Below are positions 23,632 to 31,026 of a stretch of 40,255 nt of DNA, piece after piece (position 1 is the first letter of the stretch; every line of letters starts with the position of its first letter). The DNA is from Spirochaetota bacterium. Lineage in GTDB: Bacteria; Spirochaetota; Spirochaetia; Treponematales; Rectinemataceae. Under the pieces are notes generated by a model. The model did not search any database and was not told the DNA's origin. It worked only from the letters and a program-made list of their open reading frames with translations. The translations under genes were made by a program, and so were the position numbers. The stretch is taken from contig JAJUIB010000008.1 in assembly GCA_029265615.1 (NCBI GenBank), positions 1-40,255 on the forward strand, in the 5' to 3' direction.

Positions 23632-25214
23632 CCTTCGCGGAACGCCTGGGGCTCATCCCTGCCCCCCGGAAGCTCGAGCCACGTGAGGGCTCGCTTGATC
23701 TCCGCCTGTGCTTGTCTGTACTGTACGATCCCGGCTTCGAGGGTGAGGCCGCGCTTGTGGCGCAGTGGATCGACGGCGCCCTGGGCGCCACCGATCAGGC
23801 GCTGCGGATCATCTGCGGCGCTCTACCCCCCGGAGAGGGCGAAGTCTGCGTGGAGCTTCGGCGCGAGGGGGATGCGCCCTTCCGCGACCCGGCCGCCTCC
23901 GAGCCGGGGGGCGACGAGTGCTACCGTCTTGAGATCGCCGCGGGCGGCGTAAGGATCCTCGCTCGCCAAGGCGCAGGCATTGTCCGGGGCGGTGCGACGC
24001 TCCGTTCCCTTGCCCTTGCTGCGGGGCCGGTGCTGCCTGGACTCTTTATCGAGGACGGACCGCGCTTCCCCTGGCGCGGCTTCATGCTCGATACCGCGCG
24101 TAATTTTTTCCGGGTCGAGTTCATCGAACGGCTCATCGACCTTGCCGCCCTCCACAAACTCAATGTCTTTCATTGGCACCTGACCGACGATCAGGCATGG
24201 CGCCTCGAACTCCCTTCGGCGCCCGAACTTGCGCGCTCTGGCGCGCGGCGCCTCGATCCACGGCTTGCCTGGGTGTCTTGGATCGAGGGTTCGTATTCGC
24301 CTGAAGATGTGCGCCGCGTCGTTGCGTATGCCGCGGCGCGCCATATCACCGTTGTGCCCGAAATCGAAACCCCAGGCCATGCGACCGCCCTCCTTGCCTC
24401 GCATCCCGAGCTTTCCTGCGTAGGCAGGGCACAGGATGGTGGTCCCTTCCGCCCCGAGGGGCGGTATGGAATCTTCGAGGACATTCTCTGCGCGGGCAAT
24501 GAGGGAACCTTCGAGCTCCTTGGCCGCGTGTTTGACGACGTGGTGCGTCTTTTCCCGGGGCCCTTTGTCCATGCAGGTGGCGACGAGGCGCCCAAGGCGC
24601 GCTGGCTCTCCTGTCCGAAGTGCCGCGCCCTTATGAAGGCCGCACGACTCCGCGACGAAGACGGTGCGCTCGATCCTGAACGGCTCCAGGGCTGGTTTAT
24701 GACGCGGGTGGCGGGGCTACTTGCGGAACGCAAACGGCGCATGATCGGCTGGGACGAGATACTCGAGGGCGGGGCTCCTCAGGGCGCCGTTGTCGCATCC
24801 TGGCGCGGGTATGAAGGCGGTCTTGCCGCCGCGCGCCAGGGCCACGAGGTCGTCATGTGCCCCCAGACCCGCGCCTGCTACCTCGACCACAAGCACCTCG
24901 ATCTACCCGAAGAGCCGGGCAACCTGTCCGTGTGCACCGTGCGCGACAGCTACGCCTTCGAGCCCATCCCGCCTGGGCTGACAGCCGCCGAGGTTGAGCG
25001 CATACGCGGAGGCCAGGCAAACCTCTGGTCCGAGATGACCTATTTCGGCCGCCAGGTTGAGTACCTGCTCTTCCCGCGTCTTGCGGCGATCGCCGAGGCA
25101 CTGTGGAGCCCCCGCGAAGTGCGCGACTTTGCAGGCTTTTCGCGGAGACTCGAAGTCTACGGGCGGGCGCTCGACGCCCTCGGCGTCAATCGCTATCGCG
25201 GGCCGCTTGAGTAG
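23628..25214 (+). CDS. GH20 beta-N-acetylhexosaminidase
   Basis: A 528-residue enzyme that removes terminal beta-GlcNAc or GalNAc by substrate-assisted catalysis. An N-terminal GH20b domain (about 10-140) precedes the TIM barrel, which begins RFPWRGFMLDTARNFF. HLTDDQAWRLE and VPEIETPGHA follow. The catalytic pair is D319-E320 in HAGGDEAPK. No signal peptide, so it works inside the cell on imported oligosaccharides. Start: GTG 23628 overlapping the GH1 stop (GTGA) with GCAGGG upstream; longer in-frame versions would lie wholly inside GH1. The presence of hexosaminidase beside beta-mannosidase suggests GlcNAc- and mannose-containing substrates. The gene ends 12 bp from the convergent permease gene. 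Confidence 0.93.
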   Translation: MTFAERLGLIPAPRKLEPREGSLDLRLCLSVLYDPGFEGEAALVAQWIDGALGATDQALRIICGALPPGEGEVCVELRREGDAPFRDPAASEPGGDECYRLEIAAGGVRILARQGAGIVRGGATLRSLALAAGPVLPGLFIEDGPRFPWRGFMLDTARNFFRVEFIERLIDLAALHKLNVFHWHLTDDQAWRLELPSAPELARSGARRLDPRLAWVSWIEGSYSPEDVRRVVAYAAARHITVVPEIETPGHATALLASHPELSCVGRAQDGGPFRPEGRYGIFEDILCAGNEGTFELLGRVFDDVVRLFPGPFVHAGGDEAPKARWLSCPKCRALMKAARLRDEDGALDPERLQGWFMTRVAGLLAERKRRMIGWDEILEGGAPQGAVVASWRGYEGGLAAARQGHEVVMCPQTRACYLDHKHLDLPEEPGNLSVCTVRDSYAFEPIPPGLTAAEVERIRGGQANLWSEMTYFGRQVEYLLFPRLAAIAEALWSPREVRDFAGFSRRLEVYGRALDALGVNRYRGPLE

Positions 25215-25226
25215 GTGCAGCCGTTC

Positions 25227-25973
25227 CTAGTCTGTGTTCCGCCAGCGGCAGAGCCGGGATTCGGCAAGGTCAAGGAGCGCAAATGCGCCGAAACCCAGCA
25301 CGGATAACGCCGTGATTGCCGCGTACATGTCGGGGTAGTCGACGCGCGACCATGCGTCGACGATGTACCAGCCGAGCCCCGATTCGGTGGCGAAGGTTTC
25401 AGCGATGAAGAGCACGGCGATCGCGGTGCCGAGGCCCACGCGAAGCGCGGTGAGGAGGGCGGGCAGGGTGGCGGGGACGACGACGTGGCGAAAGAGCGCG
25501 CATCGTCCTGCGCCGAGCGAGCGCACGGACTCAAGCAGGGCTTCGGGCACGGCGCGAGCGGCGTCGCGCGCTGCGACGAGGATTTGGCCGACGATGATGA
25601 GCCCGATAAGAAACACCTTCGCGCCGTCCCCAAGGCCGAAAAACAGCATGATGACGGGGAGAAAGGCAACCTTGGGCAGGGGGTGGAGGAGGTAGACAAA
25701 GGGCGAAACCACGGCGTCGATACGGCGCGAGCGCCCCGCGGCAAGGCCGAGCGCAGCGGCTGTCGGCGTAGCAAAAACAAGGGCAAGGGCGACGCGGCGC
25801 ATCGAGGCGAGGGCGTGGAGGACGAGCGATCCATCGCCGAGCCGCATGGCAAGCCGCCTAAAGACCAGTCCAGGCCCAGGCAGGAAGGGCCGTCTGACGA
25901 GATAGGCGCCCGCCGCCCAAAGCCCCACGAGGAGGGCGAGGGCGGCAAGGGTTCTGAGCGCGCGCCGCCTCAT
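25227..25973 (-). CDS. ABC permease, NitT/TauT (SsuC/ThiX) type
   Basis: A 248-residue inner-membrane permease with about six helices. The coupling loop is ESVRSLGAGRCALFRHVVVPATLPAL (in short, ESVRSLGAG), and LHPLPKVAFLPVIMLFFGLGDGAK is typical of nitrate, taurine, sulfonate and pyrimidine importers. Its ATG overlaps the stop of the ATPase gene (ATGA), so the two are translationally coupled. It is the last gene of the UbiD-led operon and ends 12 bp from the GH20 gene without a visible terminator. The substrate is not determined by the permease sequence. Confidence 0.9.
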   Translation of the reverse strand: MRRRALRTLAALALLVGLWAAGAYLVRRPFLPGPGLVFRRLAMRLGDGSLVLHALASMRRVALALVFATPTAAALGLAAGRSRRIDAVVSPFVYLLHPLPKVAFLPVIMLFFGLGDGAKVFLIGLIIVGQILVAARDAARAVPEALLESVRSLGAGRCALFRHVVVPATLPALLTALRVGLGTAIAVLFIAETFATESGLGWYIVDAWSRVDYPDMYAAITALSVLGFGAFALLDLAESRLCRWRNTD

Positions 25974-26758
25974 CGTGCCGCCCCCTTTGCGTTTTCAAGG
26001 GCGCGCCGTATGGCGACACAGAGCTCAAAGTAGTGGGCACTTCCGCGAAATTCCGCGCCGCGGAATTCTGCCTCCGTTGTGCCTAGGTCCGCGCGCGGAG
26101 CCTCGACAAGCGCTGTAATTCTTCCGGGGGCGCGCCCGCCCATCACATAGGTGCGGCGTGCAAGGAAGGCCGCCTCTTCGATGGAGTGCGTGACGATGAC
26201 GACAGACAGCCGTCTTCCCGCTACGACCGAAAGGAGGCTTTCCTGGAGCCCCTCGCGCGTGAGGGCGTCGAGGCTCGAAAATGGCTCGTCCATGAGGAGG
26301 AGGTCAGGCTCGGCGGCGAGCGCCCGTGCGATGGCGACGCGCTGACGCATGCCGCCTGAGAGGCGCGCCGGATAGTAGCGTGCGAAGCCCGCAAGGCCGA
26401 GCTCCTCGAGGAGGGGCTGGACGCGCGCGCGGCGCTCCTTGCGTCCAAGGCCGCGGAGCTCAAGGGGGAGCGCGACGTTGCCCTCGACCGTTTTCCAGGG
26501 TAGAAGACCGTAATCCTGGAAGATGACCGCAGTGCGCGCGCGCGTCCCGGAAAGCTCGCGGCCCTCGACGAGCACCGAGCCCGCCATGGGCCGCAGAAGG
26601 CCCGCCGCGGCGCGCACGAGGCTCGTCTTGCCGCAACCCGAGGGGCCGACGAGCGCACCTATTTCGCCCTCGCGAAAGAGGGCCGAGGCCCCTTCGACCG
26701 CGACAAGGGGGCCGTTGGGGCCGCGATAGGCGATCGAGACGCCGCGGAACTCGAGCAC
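25970..26758 (-). CDS. ABC ATP-binding protein, NitT/TauT (SsuB) type
   Basis: A cytoplasmic ATPase of about 262 residues that energises the adjacent permease. Walker A is GPSGCGKTS, the Q-loop IFQDYGLLPWKTV is the form typical of the SsuB/TauB/ThiZ group, the signature is LSGGMRQR and Walker B LLLMDEPFSSLD. The switch histidine is in IVTHSIEEA. Start is uncertain: GTG at 26758 begins the conserved LEFRGVSIAYRG strand, but no clear ribosome-binding site is visible. An upstream start overlapping the binding-protein gene is possible, as every other junction in this operon overlaps or nearly so. Confidence 0.88.
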   Translation of the reverse strand: MLEFRGVSIAYRGPNGPLVAVEGASALFREGEIGALVGPSGCGKTSLVRAAAGLLRPMAGSVLVEGRELSGTRARTAVIFQDYGLLPWKTVEGNVALPLELRGLGRKERRARVQPLLEELGLAGFARYYPARLSGGMRQRVAIARALAAEPDLLLMDEPFSSLDALTREGLQESLLSVVAGRRLSVVIVTHSIEEAAFLARRTYVMGGRAPGRITALVEAPRADLGTTEAEFRGAEFRGSAHYFELCVAIRRALENAKGAAR

Positions 26759-26777
26759 GGGCTGCGGACTTAAGGTT

Positions 26778-27773
26778 TCAGAACCCGGAAAGCGCCCTGC
26801 CGTCAAGGATGGCGGCGGGCTGGACCTCGGCCGCAAGAAGGCCACGGCTCCGCATCCATGCGACGACCGCGCGGACATCCGCCTCTGAGGGAAGACGCGG
26901 CTTTTCGTAGCGCACGAAGCGGTAGCTGTCTTTGACCTCGGCGGGGAATCCCGCCTTGTCGACGAGGAAGGGGCGGTACTTCGCCGGGTCCGCGTTGATT
27001 CTGGCGGCCGCGGTGGCATAGGCGCGATAGAAGGCCGTGATGTCGGCAAGGCGCGTATCGAGCGACTTTTTCGTAAAGAGAAGAACGCCGGCGCGAAGCC
27101 CCGCGTCGTCGCTCGCCGCGACCAATCGGGCGCCGCGGGCCTGGGCCGCTGAAAGGAGCGGCTCGGGGAGGCAGGCTGCCTTGAGCTGGCCCGTGAGGAG
27201 GAGCTCCATACGCACCGGAATCTTCGGCACGGGCAGGCCTTTTATCTCGGCGACAGGGACGCCCGCTGCAAAGAGCAGGGAATGCGTTGCATACTCGATG
27301 ATCGTGTTCGAGGAGATGCCCACCTCGACGCCGCGAAGCTGCTCAGGCTTATCGAGGCCCGATCCGGGAGCGGTCACGATGCCGTAGCGGCCGTCGGTGA
27401 GGCTTGTCACGCGCAGCTCGAAGCCACCCTGCACCGCGAGCGCCGCGGCGAGAAGGTCGGAGATGACGCCGTCGACCGCTCCTGACTGGAGCGCCGCGTC
27501 GCGTTCGACCGCCGCCTTAAAGGTCACAAGTTCAACGCGCGCGCCTTCCTTCGCGAAGAGGCCCTCAGCCTCGGCGACGAGGAGGGGCAGGGAGTCCGCA
27601 TCGGGGAGGATGCCGACTCTGAGGATGGCGCTCGAGGGGGCAGCGCTCGAGGGGGCAGCGCTCGAGGGGGCGGCGCCCGAGGGGGCGGCGCCCGAGGGGG
27701 CGGCGCCCGAGGGGGCGGCGGCGACCGCACCGACAAGCAGGCAGAGCGCGGCGGCCTTGGCGTAGAGCTTCAT
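26778..27773 (-). CDS. NMT1/THI5-like ABC substrate-binding protein with repeat linker
   Basis: A 331-residue periplasmic binding protein of the SsuA/NMT1 class (nitrate, sulfonate, thiamine-pyrimidine group). A signal peptide (residues 1-20) is followed by six near-identical five-residue units (APSGA x3, APSSA x3; 21-49), then the folded body beginning LRVGILPDADSLPLLVAEAEGLF. No lipobox is seen; the repeat may be a flexible spacer. Start: ATG 27773, with AAGGAG seven bases upstream, overlapping the UbiX stop (ATGA). Position inside a quinone-synthesis operon suggests that the ligand is an aromatic or naphthoate-like precursor, but a cofactor such as a pyrimidine is also possible. Confidence 0.85.
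   Translation of the reverse strand: MKLYAKAAALCLLVGAVAAAPSGAAPSGAAPSGAAPSSAAPSSAAPSSAILRVGILPDADSLPLLVAEAEGLFAKEGARVELVTFKAAVERDAALQSGAVDGVISDLLAAALAVQGGFELRVTSLTDGRYGIVTAPGSGLDKPEQLRGVEVGISSNTIIEYATHSLLFAAGVPVAEIKGLPVPKIPVRMELLLTGQLKAACLPEPLLSAAQARGARLVAASDDAGLRAGVLLFTKKSLDTRLADITAFYRAYATAAARINADPAKYRPFLVDKAGFPAEVKDSYRFVRYEKPRLPSEADVRAVVAWMRSRGLLAAEVQPAAILDGRALSGF
27631..27720. repeat. 15-bp minisatellite, six units, inside the binding-protein gene
   Basis: Six tandem 15-bp units occupy 27631-27720. Three begin CTCGAGGGGGC and three CCCGAGGGGGC. Because 15 is a multiple of three, gain or loss of units changes only the linker length and keeps the frame. Confidence 0.95.
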
Positions 27774-28384
27774 GGTGAGACTCCTTGGTCGTTCGCAGGC
27801 CCCAGCCAGGGCCGTGCGAGGGGGTTCGCCGCCCCAAGCCGGTCGAGTATGCGCGCGACAAAGCCGTCGACGAGTTCCTCGATGGTCCGAGGGCGGTGGT
27901 AGAAGCCCGGACAGGCGGGCATGATGGCGGCGCCCGCCTCGGCGAGCGTCGCGAGATTCCTTAGGTCGATGAGGGAGAGCGGCGACTCGCGGGGCGCAAG
28001 GACGAGCGGCCAGCCTTCCTTGAGCGCAACTGAGCCTGCGCGGTGGACGAGGTTCGTCGCTGCGCCTGCGGCGAGCGCGCCTATTGTGGCCATCGAGCAG
28101 GGTGCGATCACCGCGCCGTCGAGGCGGAAGGATCCTGAGGCAATCGGTGCGCCAAGGTCGCCCGCCGCATGGCGCGTTATGCGAGTCCCCCTGCGCTCCC
28201 TGAGCTCCTCGATCCATGCCTCGAGGGGGCGCCCCGTTTCTTCGCGGATGACGTGCTCTCCCCATGTAGAGGCGACCAGGTGGAGCTCGCGGCCTTCGGC
28301 CTCTGGCGCGCAGAGCGCTCCGAGGAGCCTTAGACCGTAGATTGCGCCGGATGCGCCCGTGATGCAGACGAGGTAACGCGCCAT
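27770..28384 (-). CDS. ubiX: UbiX-type flavin prenyltransferase
   Basis: A 204-residue flavoprotein that prenylates reduced FMN with dimethylallyl phosphate to make prenylated FMN, the cofactor of UbiD-type decarboxylases. FMN-binding motif TGASGAIYG (9-17), VIAPCSMATIGALAAG in the middle and LVLAPRESPL are diagnostic. Start: ATG 28384, eight bases after the UbiA stop, with AAGG just before it. Its stop overlaps the binding-protein start. Together with the UbiA and UbiD genes it forms a quinone-ring finishing set. Menaquinone by the futalosine branch (MqnM role) is more likely than ubiquinone in an anaerobe-like genome; this is inference. Confidence 0.93.
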   Translation of the reverse strand: MARYLVCITGASGAIYGLRLLGALCAPEAEGRELHLVASTWGEHVIREETGRPLEAWIEELRERRGTRITRHAAGDLGAPIASGSFRLDGAVIAPCSMATIGALAAGAATNLVHRAGSVALKEGWPLVLAPRESPLSLIDLRNLATLAEAGAAIMPACPGFYHRPRTIEELVDGFVARILDRLGAANPLARPWLGPANDQGVSP

Positions 28385-28390
28385 GGCCTT

Positions 28391-28399
28391 ATTATAGCA
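28391..28399 (-). promoter_or_regulatory. Perfect extended -10 before UbiX gene
   Basis: The minus strand reads TGCTATAAT (28399-28391), an exact TGnTATAAT extended -10 that overlaps the UbiA stop codon. The predicted +1 (about 28384) is the A of the UbiX ATG. No good -35 is needed for extended -10 promoters. It may be an internal promoter for the importer half of the operon. Confidence 0.45.
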
Positions 28400-29315
28400 G
28401 ATAGAGGTCGAGTGCGACCCCCGCGAGCAGGACGAGGGGAATAATCTCGTTGATGCCGTAGGCGGCTATGCGGATGTGCCGCTCGGTACACCCCCGCGCG
28501 ATGAGGTGCTCGGCCCCCAGGAGGATCGCTGTGAGGCCGAAGGCCGCCCAGTAGGCGCCCCCGAGGGGCCAGAACGTAGGTAGGAGCGCAAAGCCTGCGA
28601 GCGTGCCGAGGTGCGAGAGTGCGGCGATCCACCGTGCACACGTTTCCCCGAAGCGTGCCGGGATCGATTTAAGCCCCTCGGCGCGATCAACCTCGATGTC
28701 CTGGAGGGCGTAGAGCACGTCGAAGCCCGCCACCCACAGCGCCACCGCGCCCGAAAGGACGAAAAAACGGAGCTCGAACACGCGGCCTGAAATCGCGACA
28801 AGCGCGCCCATGGGCGCGATTGCGCAGGTCGCACCGAGCCAGTAATGGCAGAGCCAGGTGAAGCGCTTGGTATAGGAGTAGCCGAAGACCGCGATGCCGG
28901 CGAGGGGGAGGAGCGCAAGACAGAGCCACCCGAGCAGAGCGGTCGCGGCGACAAGGAGCGCCCCCATCACCGCCGAAAAGATGATAAGGTCGCGGGGGCT
29001 AAGCCGCCCCGAGGGCAGGTGTCGAGCCGCGGTGCGCGGGTTGCGCGCGTCGATGTCGCGGTCGATGAGGCGGTTGAGCGCATTGGCGAGGTTGCGCCCC
29101 GAGGCCGCCGCGATGATGATGAGGGCGAGTTTCCCGAGGGGCGGCCGCCCGGCCGTCTCGAGGAGCACCGCCGCAAGGGCGAAGGGGAGCGAGAACAGTG
29201 TATGGCGGAAGATGACCGCGTCGCCCACGTCGCGGATCCTTTCCGCCGCGCGGCCTAGCCCCCTAGGAGGCTTCTGGCCGGGGGCGGCCCGGCTGCGGAC
29301 GGTCTCAGAGTCCAT
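28392..29315 (-). CDS. UbiA-family aromatic prenyltransferase (MqnP-like)
   Basis: A 307-residue integral membrane enzyme that attaches a polyprenyl chain to an aromatic acid. The first Asp-rich motif is N81xxxD85xxxD89 (NRLIDRDID) and the second D206xxxD210 (DIEVD), which hold the Mg-diphosphate. About eight or nine helices are visible. The sequence LPFALAAVLLETAG near the start and RNPRTAARHLPSG after the first motif match the 4-hydroxybenzoate/1,4-dihydroxy-6-naphthoate branch. Start: ATG 29315, inside the last codons of UbiD (11-bp overlap), so the two are translationally coupled. In futalosine-pathway bacteria this step is MqnP; ubiquinone synthesis (UbiA) is the alternative. Confidence 0.9.
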   Translation of the reverse strand: MDSETVRSRAAPGQKPPRGLGRAAERIRDVGDAVIFRHTLFSLPFALAAVLLETAGRPPLGKLALIIIAAASGRNLANALNRLIDRDIDARNPRTAARHLPSGRLSPRDLIIFSAVMGALLVAATALLGWLCLALLPLAGIAVFGYSYTKRFTWLCHYWLGATCAIAPMGALVAISGRVFELRFFVLSGAVALWVAGFDVLYALQDIEVDRAEGLKSIPARFGETCARWIAALSHLGTLAGFALLPTFWPLGGAYWAAFGLTAILLGAEHLIARGCTERHIRIAAYGINEIIPLVLLAGVALDLYLL

Positions 29316-30759
29316 ATTCCGCCCAGCGCGCGTCGACAAGGTTCCGAATGCGCTCGTCCATGACGAGGGGCTCGGGCCAGGCGCGCATGTGCCCCTCGTC
29401 GGGCCCCTTCCTCGTCGCATCGACGCCGAGGCGCGTTCCGTAGCGCGGGAGGGGCGACGAGTGGTCGAGGGCGTCGAGCGGGCCGTCGGAGAAGACAAGA
29501 TCGCGCCGAGCGTCGATGTTGTTGAACACCCGCCATGCCACCATCGAGAGGTCGCGGAGGTCGACCTCCGCATCGACGACGACGATGAGCTTCGTGTACA
29601 TGAGCTGGCCCATGCCCCAGAGGAAGTTCATCACCTTTCGCGCCTGGCCCGGAAAGCGCTTATGGATGGAGACAATGACGCAGTTGTGAAAGACGCCTTC
29701 GAGCGGCATGCACAGATCGGCGATCTCGGGGCAGAGCCGCTTAAGAAGGGGGAGGAAAAGCCGCTCGGTTGCCTTCGCCATCCAGCAGTCCTCTTTGGGC
29801 GGGATGCCAACAACCGTCGCGGGGTAGACGGGCGTCCTCTTTCGCGTTATGCGCTCGAGGTGGAAGATCGGGTAGTCATCGGGGAGCGAATAAAAGCCCG
29901 TGTGATCCCCAAAGGGCCCCTCGAGGCGGGACTCGCCGGGGTCCACATAGCCCTCGAGGACGAACTCTGCGTCCGCCGGCACCTCGAGCTCGGAGAGGCT
30001 CGCCTTGGCCACGGCGCAGGGCTTTCCCCGCAGAAAGCCCGCGAACATCGCCTCCCACAGTCCCTCAGGCAGGGGCGCCGTCGCTGCGTAGGTGACGGCG
30101 GGGTCCGAGCCAAGCGCGACCGCAACAGGCATTCGCTCGCCGCGGGATTTGTATTTCTGGAAAAAGTGCGCCCCGTCCTTGTGGAGGTGCCAGTGCATGC
30201 CGGCGGTACGGTCGTCGTAGACCTGCATGCGGTACATGCCCCAGTTCTGGGCTCCGGTCTCGGGGTCTCGCGTGCAGACGACGGGCAGGGTGAGGAAGCG
30301 TCCACCGTCCTGGGGCCAGCACTTGAGAACCGGCAGAGAATCGAAGCCCTCATCGTCGGCGACGACCTCGCGGCAGCGCGGCCGGGATGTCCGCCGCGGA
30401 AGGAGTGACAAGGCCCGAGGGATTTTGGGGAGGGCCTCCGGCAAGGCCGTGAGAAGGGAGAAGTCGCGTAACTGACCAAAGGCCCAGGTGATGAGCTCTT
30501 CGATTTCGGCGGCCTTTGCATCGAGGCTGGCCGCTCCGAGGGCGAGCGCCATGCGCGCCTCCGTTCCCATCGCATTGATGAGGAGCGGATAGGCTGAGCC
30601 CTTCACCCGTTCGAAAAGGAGGGCAGGGCCGCCCCGCCGCATCACTCGGTCGGCTATCTCGGTGATTTCGAGCTCAGGATCGACTGAGGCGGCGATCCGC
30701 GTAAGTTCGCCCCGCTCTTCCAGCGTGGCGATAAAGTCCTGGAGGTCGGCGTAGGGCAT
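29305..30759 (-). CDS. UbiD-family prenyl-FMN-dependent decarboxylase (MqnL-like)
   Basis: A 484-residue cytoplasmic decarboxylase that removes the ring carboxylate from a (prenylated) aromatic acid using the cofactor made by UbiX. Recognisable family segments are MPYADLQDFIATLEERGELTRI at the start, NWGMYRMQVYDDRTAGMHWH, EGPFGDHTGFYS and ATVVGIPPKEDCWMAKATERLFLPLL. The length is normal. Start: ATG 30759 begins the conserved N-terminus; an in-frame extension to 30867 is leader sequence containing a hairpin. First gene of a six-gene operon (UbiD, UbiA, UbiX, binding protein, ATPase, permease). Some UbiD proteins act on other aromatic acids, but the neighbours point to quinone synthesis. Confidence 0.93.
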   Translation of the reverse strand: MPYADLQDFIATLEERGELTRIAASVDPELEITEIADRVMRRGGPALLFERVKGSAYPLLINAMGTEARMALALGAASLDAKAAEIEELITWAFGQLRDFSLLTALPEALPKIPRALSLLPRRTSRPRCREVVADDEGFDSLPVLKCWPQDGGRFLTLPVVCTRDPETGAQNWGMYRMQVYDDRTAGMHWHLHKDGAHFFQKYKSRGERMPVAVALGSDPAVTYAATAPLPEGLWEAMFAGFLRGKPCAVAKASLSELEVPADAEFVLEGYVDPGESRLEGPFGDHTGFYSLPDDYPIFHLERITRKRTPVYPATVVGIPPKEDCWMAKATERLFLPLLKRLCPEIADLCMPLEGVFHNCVIVSIHKRFPGQARKVMNFLWGMGQLMYTKLIVVVDAEVDLRDLSMVAWRVFNNIDARRDLVFSDGPLDALDHSSPLPRYGTRLGVDATRKGPDEGHMRAWPEPLVMDERIRNLVDARWAEYGL

Positions 30760-30782
30760 GATCTCTAATAACTCCAGCACCC

Positions 30783-30811
30783 AGTATAGTGCAAAATCTA
30801 TAGAGCGGGAA
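30783..30811 (-). promoter_or_regulatory. Candidate promoter of the UbiD-led operon
   Basis: On the minus strand TTCCCG (30811-30806), a 17-nt spacer and TATACT (30788-30783). The predicted start near 30776 gives a leader of about 17 nt before the ATG. The -35 is weak, the -10 good. Confidence 0.4.
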
Positions 30812-30859
30812 GCGGTGAAGTTAAAGGCGCAGGGCTTTAAGCCCTTTCGCTTCGCCCGC
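30805..30859. repeat. Imperfect long hairpin in the divergent intergenic region
   Basis: An inner palindrome AGGGCTTTAAGCCCT (30831-30845) is enclosed by outer arms GCGGGAAGCG (30805-30814) and CGCTT-cg-CCCGC (30848-30859). The shape recalls dispersed palindromic (REP-like) units; it could also shape the leader of the UbiD operon. Confidence 0.45.
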
Positions 30860-30918
30860 GGCGGCATGTATAGACCTGGAACAAACGTGTTTCTCTATAG
30901 TCATGCATTGAGAAAACG

Positions 30919-30927
30919 TGATATAAT
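30919..30927 (+). promoter_or_regulatory. Extended -10 promoter of the giant lipoprotein gene
   Basis: TGATATAAT is a perfect TGnTATAAT extended -10 in an AT-rich stretch. The predicted start near 30934 leaves a leader of about 93 nt. GGAGGAGGGG (31014-31023) sits before the ATG at 31027. Confidence 0.55.
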
Positions 30928-31026
30928 AAAAACAATAGGCGTTTTTCGATAAGCTCTTCAACCTAAAAATTCGATCCTATAAATGTCGCCGTCTATCTCG
31001 TTGCGTCGTATCCGGAGGAGGGGTCT

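Noticed and set aside
27631-27720. CRISPR array
   Set aside because: The units are contiguous 15-bp repeats without spacers and are part of a coding sequence.
29305-30867. UbiD start at 30867
   Set aside because: The extra residues do not resemble the UbiD N-terminus and come from leader sequence with a hairpin; ATG 30759 starts the conserved part.
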